Positions 7,445 to 15,836 of a DNA stretch of 64,000 nucleotides are shown here, piece by piece. Below the pieces are notes generated by a model. The model made no database searches. It was not told the origin of the DNA and was given only the letters and a program-made list of their open reading frames with translations. The position numbers and the translations under genes are program-made. The number at the start of each line of letters is the position of its first letter. The first letter of the stretch is position 1. The stretch is from Aliiroseovarius sp. Z3. Lineage in GTDB: Bacteria; Pseudomonadota; Alphaproteobacteria; Rhodobacterales; Rhodobacteraceae. Where the stretch lies: positions 186,001 to 250,000 of the forward strand of contig NZ_JAFMZK010000004.1 of assembly GCF_029105185.1 (NCBI RefSeq). The letters run 5' to 3'.

Positions 7445-9856
7445 TCAGAAGCGTTTGAGAAAGGCGATCAGCGCGTGTTTGTCCGCGTCGTCCAGTTTGG
7501 TCCCGAAGTAATGCCCACGGTTGACCACGAAATCGGGGCATTTGCTCAGTTCCAGCAGTGGCTCGATCAGGTCGGCAAAGATCGCGCGGGCCTGTTCGTC
7601 GCTGGCGTCGTCGGGCAGTTCCTTCAGGTTGCGCTTGATCTTGATGATCAGCTTGGCCAGTTCGAAGTCATGGCCCAGACGCTCAAGCAAGTCAGCCTGA
7701 TCCAGCCGAATGTTCAGGTTCGCCAAAAGCCCGATGGGCGTGCCCGCGGGGATCGGGCCAAGCTCGATATTCCCGTCCAGATCGAAGAGCCACGGCAGAT
7801 CATCGCGTAACGGCGTCAGTAGTTTCACAAGGAAGTCAGGCTGAAAGCCACGCGGCACAATCAGATAGCTTTGCTCGGTCGTGCGGTCGATCAGACCCGG
7901 CACCTTATCGCCCAGCACGGTGTCGCGCAGGCGCTTTTCGGGCCACAGCATCTTGGTGATCCCGTCTTCGAACGCCGCCATCCGCCCTTCGACCGATGGG
8001 TCGTGATTGTAATAACCGACCGTGTTGTTCAGAAGATAGGGCGCCGAGGACCATAGGCTGACCAGCGACGGCACACGGGTGTAACCGCGCCCGCCTGCTG
8101 GCATCTCATAGTCATATTCTTCGCCGGTTTTTGGGTGGTGCACCTTGATCGTGCCCACCGACGGCAGCGCCTTATAGGTCGAGGACGAGAAGTTGTCCCA
8201 GATGTTGCCCGCGATCGCATTGGTTGCCAGCGGGCTACAGGCATTGGTTTCAAGAAGCGTCACCGGAATGCGCAGCTCGCTGGACAGGTAATTGCCATCC
8301 AGAAAATCCTCGGCCTCGACGATGGCGCGCATCTGGGCCTTGAAATCATCTGTTTGGGTCAGGGCGCCATAGCGATTGAAACACTCCAGATACCCTTCTC
8401 CGGAACAGCCGCCGGGCAGTGCCTCATAGGCGCTTTCCGGCAGTTTCGAGGAATGGCACCCGGCGCAGTTTTCGGCAAAGACCGTCTTGCCGCGTTCCAC
8501 TTGTGCAGCGTCCTCGGTCAGGAAATCCGCGCCGCCGGGTGCATCCGCCAGCCGGTCGGGACGGCCTGCTTTCAGGAAGTATAGCGCGGTTAGGGGGGTC
8601 TGATCCTCGGTCGCGCGCCAATAGGCCGAGTTTTTCTGCGCGGTCTCGATCCTGATTGGGGTGATGTCACGCCCGCCCACGATGGGGTTGAAATGACGGG
8701 TCCATTCTTCGCTGAACAGCCCGATATTCATGTAAACGCGATTAAGTGCACCAAGCGCACCAACAGAATCCGCCCCGTCTTTCAACACGCGGGGGCTGAA
8801 GCTCGTATCAGGCTCATCGAAAAACTCGGTCAGGGGGCCGTCGGGTACGTAGTCTTGGAACTGCTTGTTATCCAGCTCGCCGCCCTCAAGCCGTTCTTCG
8901 CCAAAACGGCGGGCGACGGCCAGACGTTCCTCAAGCAGGTAAATCGCGTTCATCGTGCGTGGATTGTTGATGTAATCCGGCGAGACGAGCGAGGTATCCA
9001 GCGTACCGGGTCGCGCCGTATGGATCAACTGCACCATGTAATAGCGCATGTCCGGGTTCCACGCGAAGATCCGGTCGAACCAGAAATACTGCGCGCCCAC
9101 GGTGGCATTCAGATTGCGCATTTCCGGGTTTTCGGGGTCGGCGGGCGGGTCAATCGGGCTGGGCCCCACATGGCAGAAGGCACAGGACATGCCCACGCGA
9201 TAGGGGCGCACAAGATCGTCGTCATTATAGTAATCGGGATCGTTGTAGAAGCGTTCGGCGTCCCAGCGTTCCTCGGCGCGCTCGTCGAATTCCGGGTTTG
9301 GAAACAAGCGCAGACCCAGCACACCCGTAGGTTCGCCATAATAGGACCAGATGGGCATATTGCGCCCGCGCGCACCGATTTCGACGCCCGGATACTTTTC
9401 GGCATTGGCGAAAGGGTCGGGGGCGCAGTCGGGTTGCCGGACGTCCAGCCAAAGGCCGTGGCGGTCAGCAACGGGGCCAGTCGCTTCGTCAAAACACGGT
9501 TCGTTGATAAGGCCCAAATAGTCAAAACGGTTCGACCGTTGCGCGGGCAGGCTGGGATGCGAGGACAGGGTCTTCAGCAGATCGAACTGCCCAAACGTGT
9601 CGACCGTCAGCGTATCCCACAGCAGGTCATTGCCGCCGGTCCAGACCATCCACATATTGCGCCCCTTGACCTCGTCCGGCGTCAACGCAATCCCATTGTC
9701 CATATCGGCAAAGTAATTTTCGTCTGCCGGGGGGAATGTGGTTTCGTCCCGCCCGACCAGCAGTGCTTCGTCCAAAGGGCCGGAAAAAAGCTGAGCCGGA
9801 GCTGTCTGTGGCACCAACAGACCGGCAATAGCACACGAAATAACACGGAGCATCAT
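7445..9856 (-). CDS. Large secreted cytochrome c with two CXXCH haem motifs
   Basis: An 803-residue exported protein, first gene of the operon. Residues 1-22 are a Sec signal peptide ending at about APAQL. CAFCH at about residue 224 and CAGCH at about 463 are two covalent haem-c sites. Between and after them are IWSYYGEPTGVLGLRLFPNP and a C-terminal RGHYFGTKLDDADKHALIAFLKRF, which resembles the end of cytochrome-c-peroxidase/RoxA-like proteins where the extra His/Met serves as axial ligand. Its size and two widely spaced haems recall the RoxA/RoxB/LcpK-adjacent dihaem rubber oxygenases, but similarity is only architectural from this view. A GAGGAG site precedes two adjacent ATG codons. It probably works in the periplasm as an electron acceptor or oxygenase. 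Confidence 0.8.
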   Translation of the reverse strand: MMLRVISCAIAGLLVPQTAPAQLFSGPLDEALLVGRDETTFPPADENYFADMDNGIALTPDEVKGRNMWMVWTGGNDLLWDTLTVDTFGQFDLLKTLSSHPSLPAQRSNRFDYLGLINEPCFDEATGPVADRHGLWLDVRQPDCAPDPFANAEKYPGVEIGARGRNMPIWSYYGEPTGVLGLRLFPNPEFDERAEERWDAERFYNDPDYYNDDDLVRPYRVGMSCAFCHVGPSPIDPPADPENPEMRNLNATVGAQYFWFDRIFAWNPDMRYYMVQLIHTARPGTLDTSLVSPDYINNPRTMNAIYLLEERLAVARRFGEERLEGGELDNKQFQDYVPDGPLTEFFDEPDTSFSPRVLKDGADSVGALGALNRVYMNIGLFSEEWTRHFNPIVGGRDITPIRIETAQKNSAYWRATEDQTPLTALYFLKAGRPDRLADAPGGADFLTEDAAQVERGKTVFAENCAGCHSSKLPESAYEALPGGCSGEGYLECFNRYGALTQTDDFKAQMRAIVEAEDFLDGNYLSSELRIPVTLLETNACSPLATNAIAGNIWDNFSSSTYKALPSVGTIKVHHPKTGEEYDYEMPAGGRGYTRVPSLVSLWSSAPYLLNNTVGYYNHDPSVEGRMAAFEDGITKMLWPEKRLRDTVLGDKVPGLIDRTTEQSYLIVPRGFQPDFLVKLLTPLRDDLPWLFDLDGNIELGPIPAGTPIGLLANLNIRLDQADLLERLGHDFELAKLIIKIKRNLKELPDDASDEQARAIFADLIEPLLELSKCPDFVVNRGHYFGTKLDDADKHALIAFLKRF

Positions 9857-10201
9857 GGCTAAACTCCTCAGTAAGATATTCGAAATAGAATCAATTTTAG
9901 GTTTTAAATAATGGGCCTATTCTCGCCTCAGGTCGCTTTTTTTGCAACAGTGGGGCAATTTGCGGGTGATTGATCAGCCAGATTGGACAATCAAATCCGC
10001 CCCTTTTCGACGGCGTTGAAGGAAGGTTTTTCGTGCTTCCAGTCACCGTTGTTCCGTGATCTCAGAGCACATCATCGAACGCGACCAGTTGTCCGATAAT
10101 GGTTTCCGTCGCGCGGGCTGAGGGCGGCAAATTGGAATTCTCTGTTAAGTTGTGGTAGCATCGGCATTGTTTCTGGGCGCTTTCCGCAGATCATTTATCG
10201 A
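9857..10201. promoter_or_regulatory. Divergent intergenic region between the redox operon and the 654-residue gene
   Basis: 345 bases without a convincing gene. The left part (about 9860-9960) is AT-rich on the strand leading to the cytochrome gene and should carry the operon promoter. The right part leads into the gene at 10202. I see no clear palindrome, riboswitch or named promoter motif. Confidence 0.5.
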
Positions 10202-12166
10202 ATGGATAGCAAGATGCGCTGGTTTCGCCGCGGTATTTCTGCCGCGCTTGTCATATGGGTTTTGCTGGCCCATGCGTTCGCGCAAAATCTTCCCGACGGG
10301 CTGACCACAGGAGACGACGGGATAAGATCGCTGCTTGGCAGCATGTTGGGTGGGCAGGCCGATGTTAACTTGCAGAGGTTTTTGCAGGGCCAAGTTGTTT
10401 GTACCGATGATCAAGCCTTCGCCGCGTTTCTGAACGAACGCGGGATCCGAACCTTGGTGACAACGGTCCGTTCCGGGGCTTTGGCGCTGCGTGCGGGCCG
10501 ATGCAATCTTTTGATCGAAGGTCCGGCCGTCAGGTGGGTCAGAGCAGTGCTGGAATCCGCCCGCCCTGAGCCGACACCGACGCCCGCCGACAGGGACGGC
10601 CCGGTGATCGAGCCAATTGCTGATGAATTCACCTCGTCCTCGGGTTCAGTTGCCATCGTTGCCGACATCACTGACCCAAGCGGTGTGGCCAATACCGAAG
10701 CAAGCGGGGCGCGTTTGGTTGAACGCAACGGGGACCGGTATGCGTTCAGCATCCGTTTGCCAGACAATTACGCGCGCGCATTGGTCGGGATCTCGGCGGA
10801 AGATCGGGCGGGCAACTCCAGCACACGCCGGGTCGCCATCCGCCGCATTCCGGCTTGTGGGCCGCCCAACGGGCTGGATGTCGCCATGGCGCGGGTGATC
10901 CAGTCTGATCTGAATGCCCTTGGGCTCAATGCAGGTGTCGTGGACGGGCTTGTCGGTGCGGGAACCTGCGGGGCGATCCGGCGGTTCGAACCGGCACCTG
11001 TCAACAGTTGGCCCGCCTTGCAAGCCGCGCTGGCGCGCGCGCGCATCGGGATCACGGCGCAGCGGCGAAGTGATCCGTCAGAGGCTGAGCAGATGGTCAT
11101 CGTCTCGGTCAGTGACCCGCGCGATACAGGGTTGGTCGCGTGGATTCGCGCAACGGTCGATGGTCGATCAGCTGAACCTGACCGCCGGGCGCAGAGCGGC
11201 GAAATACTCTATCGCTTCACGCTCAACCCCGGCGCTGCTTTGAATCTTCGCTTTGACGCATTGGACGGTCGCGCGCGCATTCTTGCCCAGACACGTCTGA
11301 CCCTTCGGCGTCTGCCCGACATGACGCTTGATCTGGCGTCAGCACAGCTTCAGGACGGGCGGATCACCGCCGCTGCTGACCGGGTGCAGGTCGAAGTGAC
11401 TTTGCGCAATCCGTGGCCCGATGCCAGCGTTGATTGGCAGACAAGCGATCCTGACGCAGGTGATCGGCGCCGCTATGCCGGGGTGCCGATTGTGGTCGAC
11501 CTGCCGATGCCCGATCCGGCTGAGCGTGGCACTGCCACATTTCTTGCTGTCGACAGGGATGGTTCGATCCGGGCCCGCGAAACACTCACGCTACTTCGTT
11601 TGGCGGATATGCGGTTGCAGGTTGAAGCCGATGAACTTGCAGGGGATGTCATCGAAACAACCAATCCTGATGCCACTATCGTGGTTGACCTTATGAACGC
11701 CTGGCCGGGTGCGAAACTGAGCGTTGATATGCCGGGCAGTGCGCCAGAAATCTGGGCCTATGGCGGACAACCACGCGCGGTTACCGTCGCGGCGCCACCG
11801 CCGGGACAGAGCCGCGCGCTTGCGATCCGGGTCCGGGACACAGATGGCGTGGAACGTGACACGCGTACCATCGACTTTCGTCGCGTTGCCTCTGGCCCGC
11901 CCGGTTGGTTGATCCCTGGTGCAATTGGTCTTTTGCTTTTGGCCAGTGTCATATGGCCAATCAGAGGTTTCAGGTTGTTTCGGAATGCGAAGGAACCCCA
12001 GTCCCCCGCGCCGACGATCCCGCCCCGGCTGTACGCCGTGCCCGACACCACACCCGTGATTTCGGTCATACCGGATCAGATGGCTGCGATCACCCTTACC
12101 GTTGATCCCGGCGGCGTAACCGACATCACGATCATCCAAGAACAACACAGGAGCGATGGGCCATGA
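10202..12166 (+). CDS. Exported, C-terminally membrane-anchored protein of unknown function
   Basis: A 654-residue protein with an N-terminal hydrophobic signal (about residues 10-28, ending AHAFAQ), a long periplasmic part and one membrane segment near residues 575-595 (LIPGAIGLLLLASVIWPI), leaving a cytosolic tail of about 60 residues. The periplasmic part holds several beta-sandwich-like repeats: one before a Cys-containing block, and a set with the recurring pattern LTLRRLPDM / LTLLRLADM before each new unit. A block with CGPPNGLDVAMARVIQSDLNAL...GLVGAGTCGAIRRFE resembles a peptidoglycan-binding helical repeat (PG_binding_1-like: N-A-L-G-L, D-G-xx-G). The start may be the ATG at 10202 or the one at 10214. 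It overlaps the next gene by 4 bases. Confidence 0.65.
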   Translation: MDSKMRWFRRGISAALVIWVLLAHAFAQNLPDGLTTGDDGIRSLLGSMLGGQADVNLQRFLQGQVVCTDDQAFAAFLNERGIRTLVTTVRSGALALRAGRCNLLIEGPAVRWVRAVLESARPEPTPTPADRDGPVIEPIADEFTSSSGSVAIVADITDPSGVANTEASGARLVERNGDRYAFSIRLPDNYARALVGISAEDRAGNSSTRRVAIRRIPACGPPNGLDVAMARVIQSDLNALGLNAGVVDGLVGAGTCGAIRRFEPAPVNSWPALQAALARARIGITAQRRSDPSEAEQMVIVSVSDPRDTGLVAWIRATVDGRSAEPDRRAQSGEILYRFTLNPGAALNLRFDALDGRARILAQTRLTLRRLPDMTLDLASAQLQDGRITAAADRVQVEVTLRNPWPDASVDWQTSDPDAGDRRRYAGVPIVVDLPMPDPAERGTATFLAVDRDGSIRARETLTLLRLADMRLQVEADELAGDVIETTNPDATIVVDLMNAWPGAKLSVDMPGSAPEIWAYGGQPRAVTVAAPPPGQSRALAIRVRDTDGVERDTRTIDFRRVASGPPGWLIPGAIGLLLLASVIWPIRGFRLFRNAKEPQSPAPTIPPRLYAVPDTTPVISVIPDQMAAITLTVDPGGVTDITIIQEQHRSDGP

Positions 12167-12765
12167 CCGAAGGGATCGAAACGCTTGAAACCGCCATACC
12201 GCCCGCTGAATTCAGCAACGTTGTCGAGGCTGTCAAATCCGCGTTGAACGAGGGGGAACCGGGCGTGCGCCTTGCGGGAATGGATCTGGACGCAGGGACG
12301 CTGCACAAATCTGTGGCAACAGCGGTGGAAGAGGCGCTTTCGATTTCGCTTGTCGATACGCTTCTGAAGGCGTGGGAAGGCATGAAGTCTGTGCAATCGC
12401 TGCTGGGCGAGAAGGGGCCGATGGACGGCAAGACGCGGGTTGCGGCGTTGTTGAAACACAAGCTGAAAACGACCCACACTCCCGAGATCCGTTTGACCAT
12501 AGGCGAAGCGGTCGACCTGCGAAAAATCCGCATACCCGTCGCGCTGACGGTTGAAGTTGCCGGCGTTTCCCTGACGATCAAGGATCGGCAGATCATTGGA
12601 ATTACCGCGGGGTATCTTCACCCCTCGGTCAAGATCAAAGTGGAAAAGGTGACAGTCGTTGAAACGAAACTGCGCCGCATTGACCTGTCGAACACCATGG
12701 CAATCAGGAGTGTCGACCCAAAGACCGCGCCATTGCCCGATGAAGAGGCGCAACAGCAAACCTGA
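12163..12765 (+). CDS. Unknown 200-residue protein, translationally coupled to the membrane protein
   Basis: A soluble 200-residue protein of no family I recognise. Its first 100 residues are helical and acidic (FSNVVEAVKSALNEGEPG, VATAVEEALSISLVDTLLKAWEGM), and the second half is a strand-rich region alternating charged and aliphatic residues (IPVALTVEVAGVSLTIKDRQI, then KIKVEKVTVVETKLRRIDL). No signal peptide or membrane segment. It starts within the stop codon of the upstream membrane protein (ATGA at 12163-12166), so the two are almost certainly partners: one spanning the membrane with a short cytosolic tail, one cytosolic. The function is unknown. Confidence 0.65.
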   Translation: MTEGIETLETAIPPAEFSNVVEAVKSALNEGEPGVRLAGMDLDAGTLHKSVATAVEEALSISLVDTLLKAWEGMKSVQSLLGEKGPMDGKTRVAALLKHKLKTTHTPEIRLTIGEAVDLRKIRIPVALTVEVAGVSLTIKDRQIIGITAGYLHPSVKIKVEKVTVVETKLRRIDLSNTMAIRSVDPKTAPLPDEEAQQQT

Positions 12766-12825
12766 AAGCCTGCATAAGGGGTTAGGTGAAGAACACCGTC
12801 GCAAACATGGCGTGTGGCCGGATCG

Positions 12826-13014
12826 CGCTTCGGCCCAGTCTGCGACGACTGCATCCACTTCGATTTCAACCAGCCATTCGGGATTTACGAAACGATCAAC
12901 AGCCATGATCGTATCAACGGGCCGGGCATCGAGGCAGTTATCGGAGTTCCGTTCGAGATCAGTTGCCGTTGTTTGGCCAATTCGTGTGGTCCCGGAGTAA
13001 AGTCTCGGTAAACC
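12826..13014 (-). pseudogene. Apparent remnant of a RidA/YjgF-family gene
   Basis: Within the 303-base gap between 12765 and 13069, the minus strand reads from a stop codon (TAG at 13015-13017) into GLPRLYSGTTRIGQTTATDL, then ARPVDTIMAVDRFVNPEWL and VEIEVDAVVADWA. The second part resembles the C-terminal strand region of RidA-family proteins (A-R-P..., V-N-P-x-W-L-x-E-I-E). The middle of the fold, about 60 residues, appears to be missing and there is no proper start. This fits a decayed gene with an internal deletion. The rest of the gap has no other visible feature. Confidence 0.45.
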
Positions 13015-13068
13015 CTAGCACAAAACGGCCCGACTGTCCTTTGGTGTTAGGAAGGGTTGGACGGGGCG

Positions 13069-14142
13069 TTAGCGAAAATGCTTCGACAGTTTCAGCCCTT
13101 GCCCCTGATAATTCGACTTGATGTCGGCACCATAAAGCACCTCGGGCACTTCGCTCATCCGTTCATAGACCAGCCGGCCCACGACTTGGCCGTGTTCCAG
13201 CACAAAGGGGGCTTCGTGGCATCGCACCTCAAGCACGCCGCGCGATCCCGATCCGCCCGCAGCGTCATACCCAAAACCGGGGTCGAAAAATCCGGCATAA
13301 TGCACCCGAAACTCGCCCACCATAGCCAGATAGGGGGCCATTTCGGCGGCGCAATCAGGGGGGATCGCAATCGCTTCACGACTGACAAGGATATAAAACG
13401 CGCCGGGGTCAAGGATGATGCGCCCGTCTGTGGTGTGCACCTCTTCCCAATAATCCGCCGGGTCGTAATGGGCGAGCTTTGACAGATCAACAACACCGGT
13501 ATGACGTTTGGCGCGGTATCCCACCAGATCGCCTTTGGCCGGTTTCAGATCGACCGAGAACCCAAGCCCGTCCGAGATCACCGGATCGCCTGACACGATA
13601 GGGGTGCGGGCGTGGACTGCGCGCAGTTCGTCATCGGTCAGGATCGTCTTGCCCTGTCGAAATATGATTTGGTTCAGAAGCTGTCCGGGTTGGGCCACAA
13701 CCGAAAAGCTCTGCGGGCAAAGTTCGGCATAAAGCGGGCCGTCGTAACCTTCGGGGACGCGGTCAAATTCGATCCCTTGATCAGTGATCACGCGCGTCAT
13801 CAGATCGACCCGCCCGATCGAGGATTTGGCGCTGGCCGCGGCGGTCATGCCATCGGGCAGGCGCAGACGTTCCATCAGCGGCACCACATAGACGCAGCCT
13901 TTCTCCAGCACCGCGCCGCCGGTCAGCGACACCTCGTGCATGGTCAGCTCGTCCAACCGTTCGGCCACGGTCGAGGTCTTGCCGGGCAGGAACGAGGCGC
14001 GCACGCGATAGGCTGTATCCCCCAGCCGCAGATCAAGCGAGGCCGGTTGGATCTGCTCGTTCAGAATGGGCGAGGACGCCGCGATCCCGCCATTGGTGAT
14101 CATCTGCCGGATTTGCCGGTCTGCCAAAACACCGGTTTTCAT
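13069..14142 (-). CDS. dcd: dCTP deaminase (double-domain form)
   Basis: Makes dUTP from dCTP for thymidylate synthesis. The protein is 357 residues, twice the length of E. coli Dcd, as is common in alphaproteobacteria, with two copies of the trimeric dUTPase-like fold. The N-terminal copy has IQPASLDLRLG and SAKSSIGRVDLMTRVITDQG; the C-terminal copy has LDPGAFYILVSREAIAIP and GFFDPGFGY. The Dcd/DUT signature (S-S-x-x-R) is in the N-terminal half. I chose the ATG at 14140-14142 because GGGGGG lies six bases upstream; the ATG six bases earlier has no spacing. It lies downstream of tRNA-Pro, from which a terminator separates it. Confidence 0.92.
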   Translation of the reverse strand: MKTGVLADRQIRQMITNGGIAASSPILNEQIQPASLDLRLGDTAYRVRASFLPGKTSTVAERLDELTMHEVSLTGGAVLEKGCVYVVPLMERLRLPDGMTAAASAKSSIGRVDLMTRVITDQGIEFDRVPEGYDGPLYAELCPQSFSVVAQPGQLLNQIIFRQGKTILTDDELRAVHARTPIVSGDPVISDGLGFSVDLKPAKGDLVGYRAKRHTGVVDLSKLAHYDPADYWEEVHTTDGRIILDPGAFYILVSREAIAIPPDCAAEMAPYLAMVGEFRVHYAGFFDPGFGYDAAGGSGSRGVLEVRCHEAPFVLEHGQVVGRLVYERMSEVPEVLYGADIKSNYQGQGLKLSKHFR

Positions 14143-14175
14143 CTGCATCCCCCCTTCGATCCGTCACGCGGATAC

Positions 14176-14203
14176 AAAAACACCCGCCCGATGAACGGGC
14201 GGG
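14176..14203 (-). terminator. Rho-independent terminator after tRNA-Pro
   Basis: On the minus strand an 8-bp GC-only stem (CGGGCGGG at 14196-14203 with CCCGCCCG at 14183-14190, 5-base loop) is followed after two bases by a run of five T (A-run 14176-14180 on the plus strand). It ends the tRNA-Pro transcript before dcd. A TTTT also follows in the plus direction, so it may act both ways. Confidence 0.75.
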
Positions 14204-14215
14204 CGGTTTTGAGAT

Positions 14216-14292
14216 TGGTCGGGCTAGCAGGACTCGAACCTGCGACCTTCCGTCCCCCAGACGGACGCGCTACCAGGCTGCGCCATAGCCCG
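14216..14292 (-). tRNA. tRNA-Pro (anticodon GGG)
   Basis: A 77-base cloverleaf on the minus strand with acceptor pairs CGGGCTA/TAGCCCG, D-arm GCGC...GCGC, anticodon stem TCCGT/ACGGA around a CTGGGGG loop giving anticodon GGG, and T-arm GCAGG-TTCGAGT-CCTGC. The 3' CCA is encoded (14216-14218). Confidence 0.95.
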
Positions 14293-14395
14293 ACTGGAGA
14301 CCTTACATAGTGATTTTCGCAGGCAGGGCAAGCGGGAAACGGCAGGAATTTCATCATTCCGCATTCGGGCAGAGGTCGAACAAACATGCGCGTGC

Positions 14396-15361
14396 TTATG
14401 GCGTTTGTCCGGGGTCGCGACCCATTTGTGCTGCCAGCGATTCCAGTCGGTCAGCCAAGGCTTGCAGGGCAGCAATACGGGCGTCGGTGCCGGTCTGACG
14501 CGCGCGCCGCAGGGTGCTGGTTAACGCCGGTGTGGGGGTTGCGTCCTGATCGCCGGGATCGGCAGGGATGTGGGAAATGTCGATTTTCGGGGCTGGTTCA
14601 GGCGTCGCAGCTGCATCGGTCGAATCGGAAGTGTCGTGAAGCCCCGGAAGCTCTGGCGCAGCTGGCGTTTGTTCATCAGGCGCAGCCTCTGTATCCCCGG
14701 ACGGGGTATCGGCAATCCTGCGAGACGAGTCAAAAACCTGCTCGGAAGTTGGATTTTCCGGCAGGTCATCGGTGGGCTTTGAGCTTTCGGTCGGCTCAGA
14801 CCCGTCGTCTGGTGTCTCAACATCACTGCGGGTGAAGTGGGGGGCAGCCTCACCGTGTTCGGTTGTCGTCGTTTCTTCTTCTGGTGTCTCTGGCGGGGGG
14901 GCGATGTCGTCCGGCTGATCAGGTTCGGACTCGGACTGCCGAGCGTTGCTCGCGATCTCATCAGCGGGCGGTGCGGCCGCGGCATCACCCTTGTCGCGAT
15001 CTTCGTCTGGCCGTTCTTCGGGTGCGGATTTGCTTGTCAGAGGGACAACGTTTGACGGCGTGATATCGCGCATCTCGTCGCTGTCCAGCGGTGGCGACAT
15101 CGCCGCCACATGTTTCACACCCTCTTCGCGCAGCAGTTTCTGAACGCCACGGATCGTCATACCGTCTTCGTGCAGAAGTTTTCGTATGCCGCCCAGAAGC
15201 TCCATGTCATTGGGGCGATAGTAACGTCGTCCACCGGCCCGCTTTACCGGTTTGACCTGGCTGAACCGGCTTTCCCAGAACCGCAGAACATGGGTCGGCA
15301 CACCAAGCCATTCGGCCACCTCGCTGATGGTGCGGAAGGCGTCGGGTGACTTCTTATCCAT
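14396..15361 (-). CDS. MerR-family transcriptional regulator with long acidic tail
   Basis: A 321-residue protein. Residues 10-80 form a MerR-type winged helix ([44 protein letters not shown]). The remaining 240 residues are low-complexity and acidic, rich in Pro, Thr, Glu and Asp, with a short helical end ([20 protein letters not shown]). No conserved Cys of a metal sensor is present. This gene regularly sits just downstream of ihfA in alphaproteobacteria and it does so here (74 bases after ihfA). Its target is not known. The tail is likely disordered. Confidence 0.85.
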   Translation of the reverse strand: MDKKSPDAFRTISEVAEWLGVPTHVLRFWESRFSQVKPVKRAGGRRYYRPNDMELLGGIRKLLHEDGMTIRGVQKLLREEGVKHVAAMSPPLDSDEMRDITPSNVVPLTSKSAPEERPDEDRDKGDAAAAPPADEIASNARQSESEPDQPDDIAPPPETPEEETTTTEHGEAAPHFTRSDVETPDDGSEPTESSKPTDDLPENPTSEQVFDSSRRIADTPSGDTEAAPDEQTPAAPELPGLHDTSDSTDAAATPEPAPKIDISHIPADPGDQDATPTPALTSTLRRARQTGTDARIAALQALADRLESLAAQMGRDPGQTP

Positions 15362-15434
15362 GTCCAGACCTGTCTGTTCTGCTTCTTTTGTTCATTATGG
15401 CGCAGGCACCCGCTGATCGGGTGTCGCGTGGGGG

Positions 15435-15737
15435 TTAGCGCTTGTTTCCTTCGTCGACCCGATCTTTCATAAGATGCGACGGGCGAAATGTCAGAACCCG
15501 GCGTGGCGGGATCGGCGCTTCTTCGCCTGTTTTTGGGTTCCGGCCCACGCGCGCAGCCTTGTCGCGCACCGAGAATGTCCCGAATGATGATATCTTCACG
15601 CTTTCGCCGGCCACCAAGGCGTCGGAAACATGACCCAATACAGTCTCGACCAATTGCGCGCTTTCGTTGCGCGACAGGCCGACTTCGCGAAACACAGCTT
15701 CGCTGAGGTCCATGCGGGTCAAAGTCTTTTCACTCAT
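15435..15737 (-). CDS. ihfA: Integration host factor subunit alpha
   Basis: A 100-residue DNA-bending protein of the HU/IHF family; with IhfB it bends DNA at specific sites for recombination, replication and promoter control. Recognised by [41 protein letters not shown] and the [20 protein letters not shown] arm. The start at 15735-15737 is preceded by AGGGGGA on the minus strand; a longer reading would add 20 non-conserved residues. It lies between fabH and merR, the usual alphaproteobacterial order. Confidence 0.93.
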   Translation of the reverse strand: MSEKTLTRMDLSEAVFREVGLSRNESAQLVETVLGHVSDALVAGESVKISSFGTFSVRDKAARVGRNPKTGEEAPIPPRRVLTFRPSHLMKDRVDEGNKR

Positions 15738-15795
15738 GTCGTCCCCCTGATTGTTTTCGGGAAGCATGGGTGGTTTGAATTTCCGAGTCAATATC

Positions 15796-15816
15796 AACGG
15801 CTTGGGAAAAGCCGTT
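15796..15816 (-). terminator. Stem-loop between fabH and ihfA (terminator or attenuator without T-run)
   Basis: AACGGCTT (15796-15803) and AAGCCGTT (15809-15816) form a perfect 8-bp stem with a 5-base loop in the space between fabH and ihfA. No T-run follows on the minus strand (GATATTGACT), so full termination is doubtful. It may be a partial terminator or processing site. Confidence 0.4.
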
Positions 15817-15836
15817 CAGGCAAGGGTTTGATGGTT

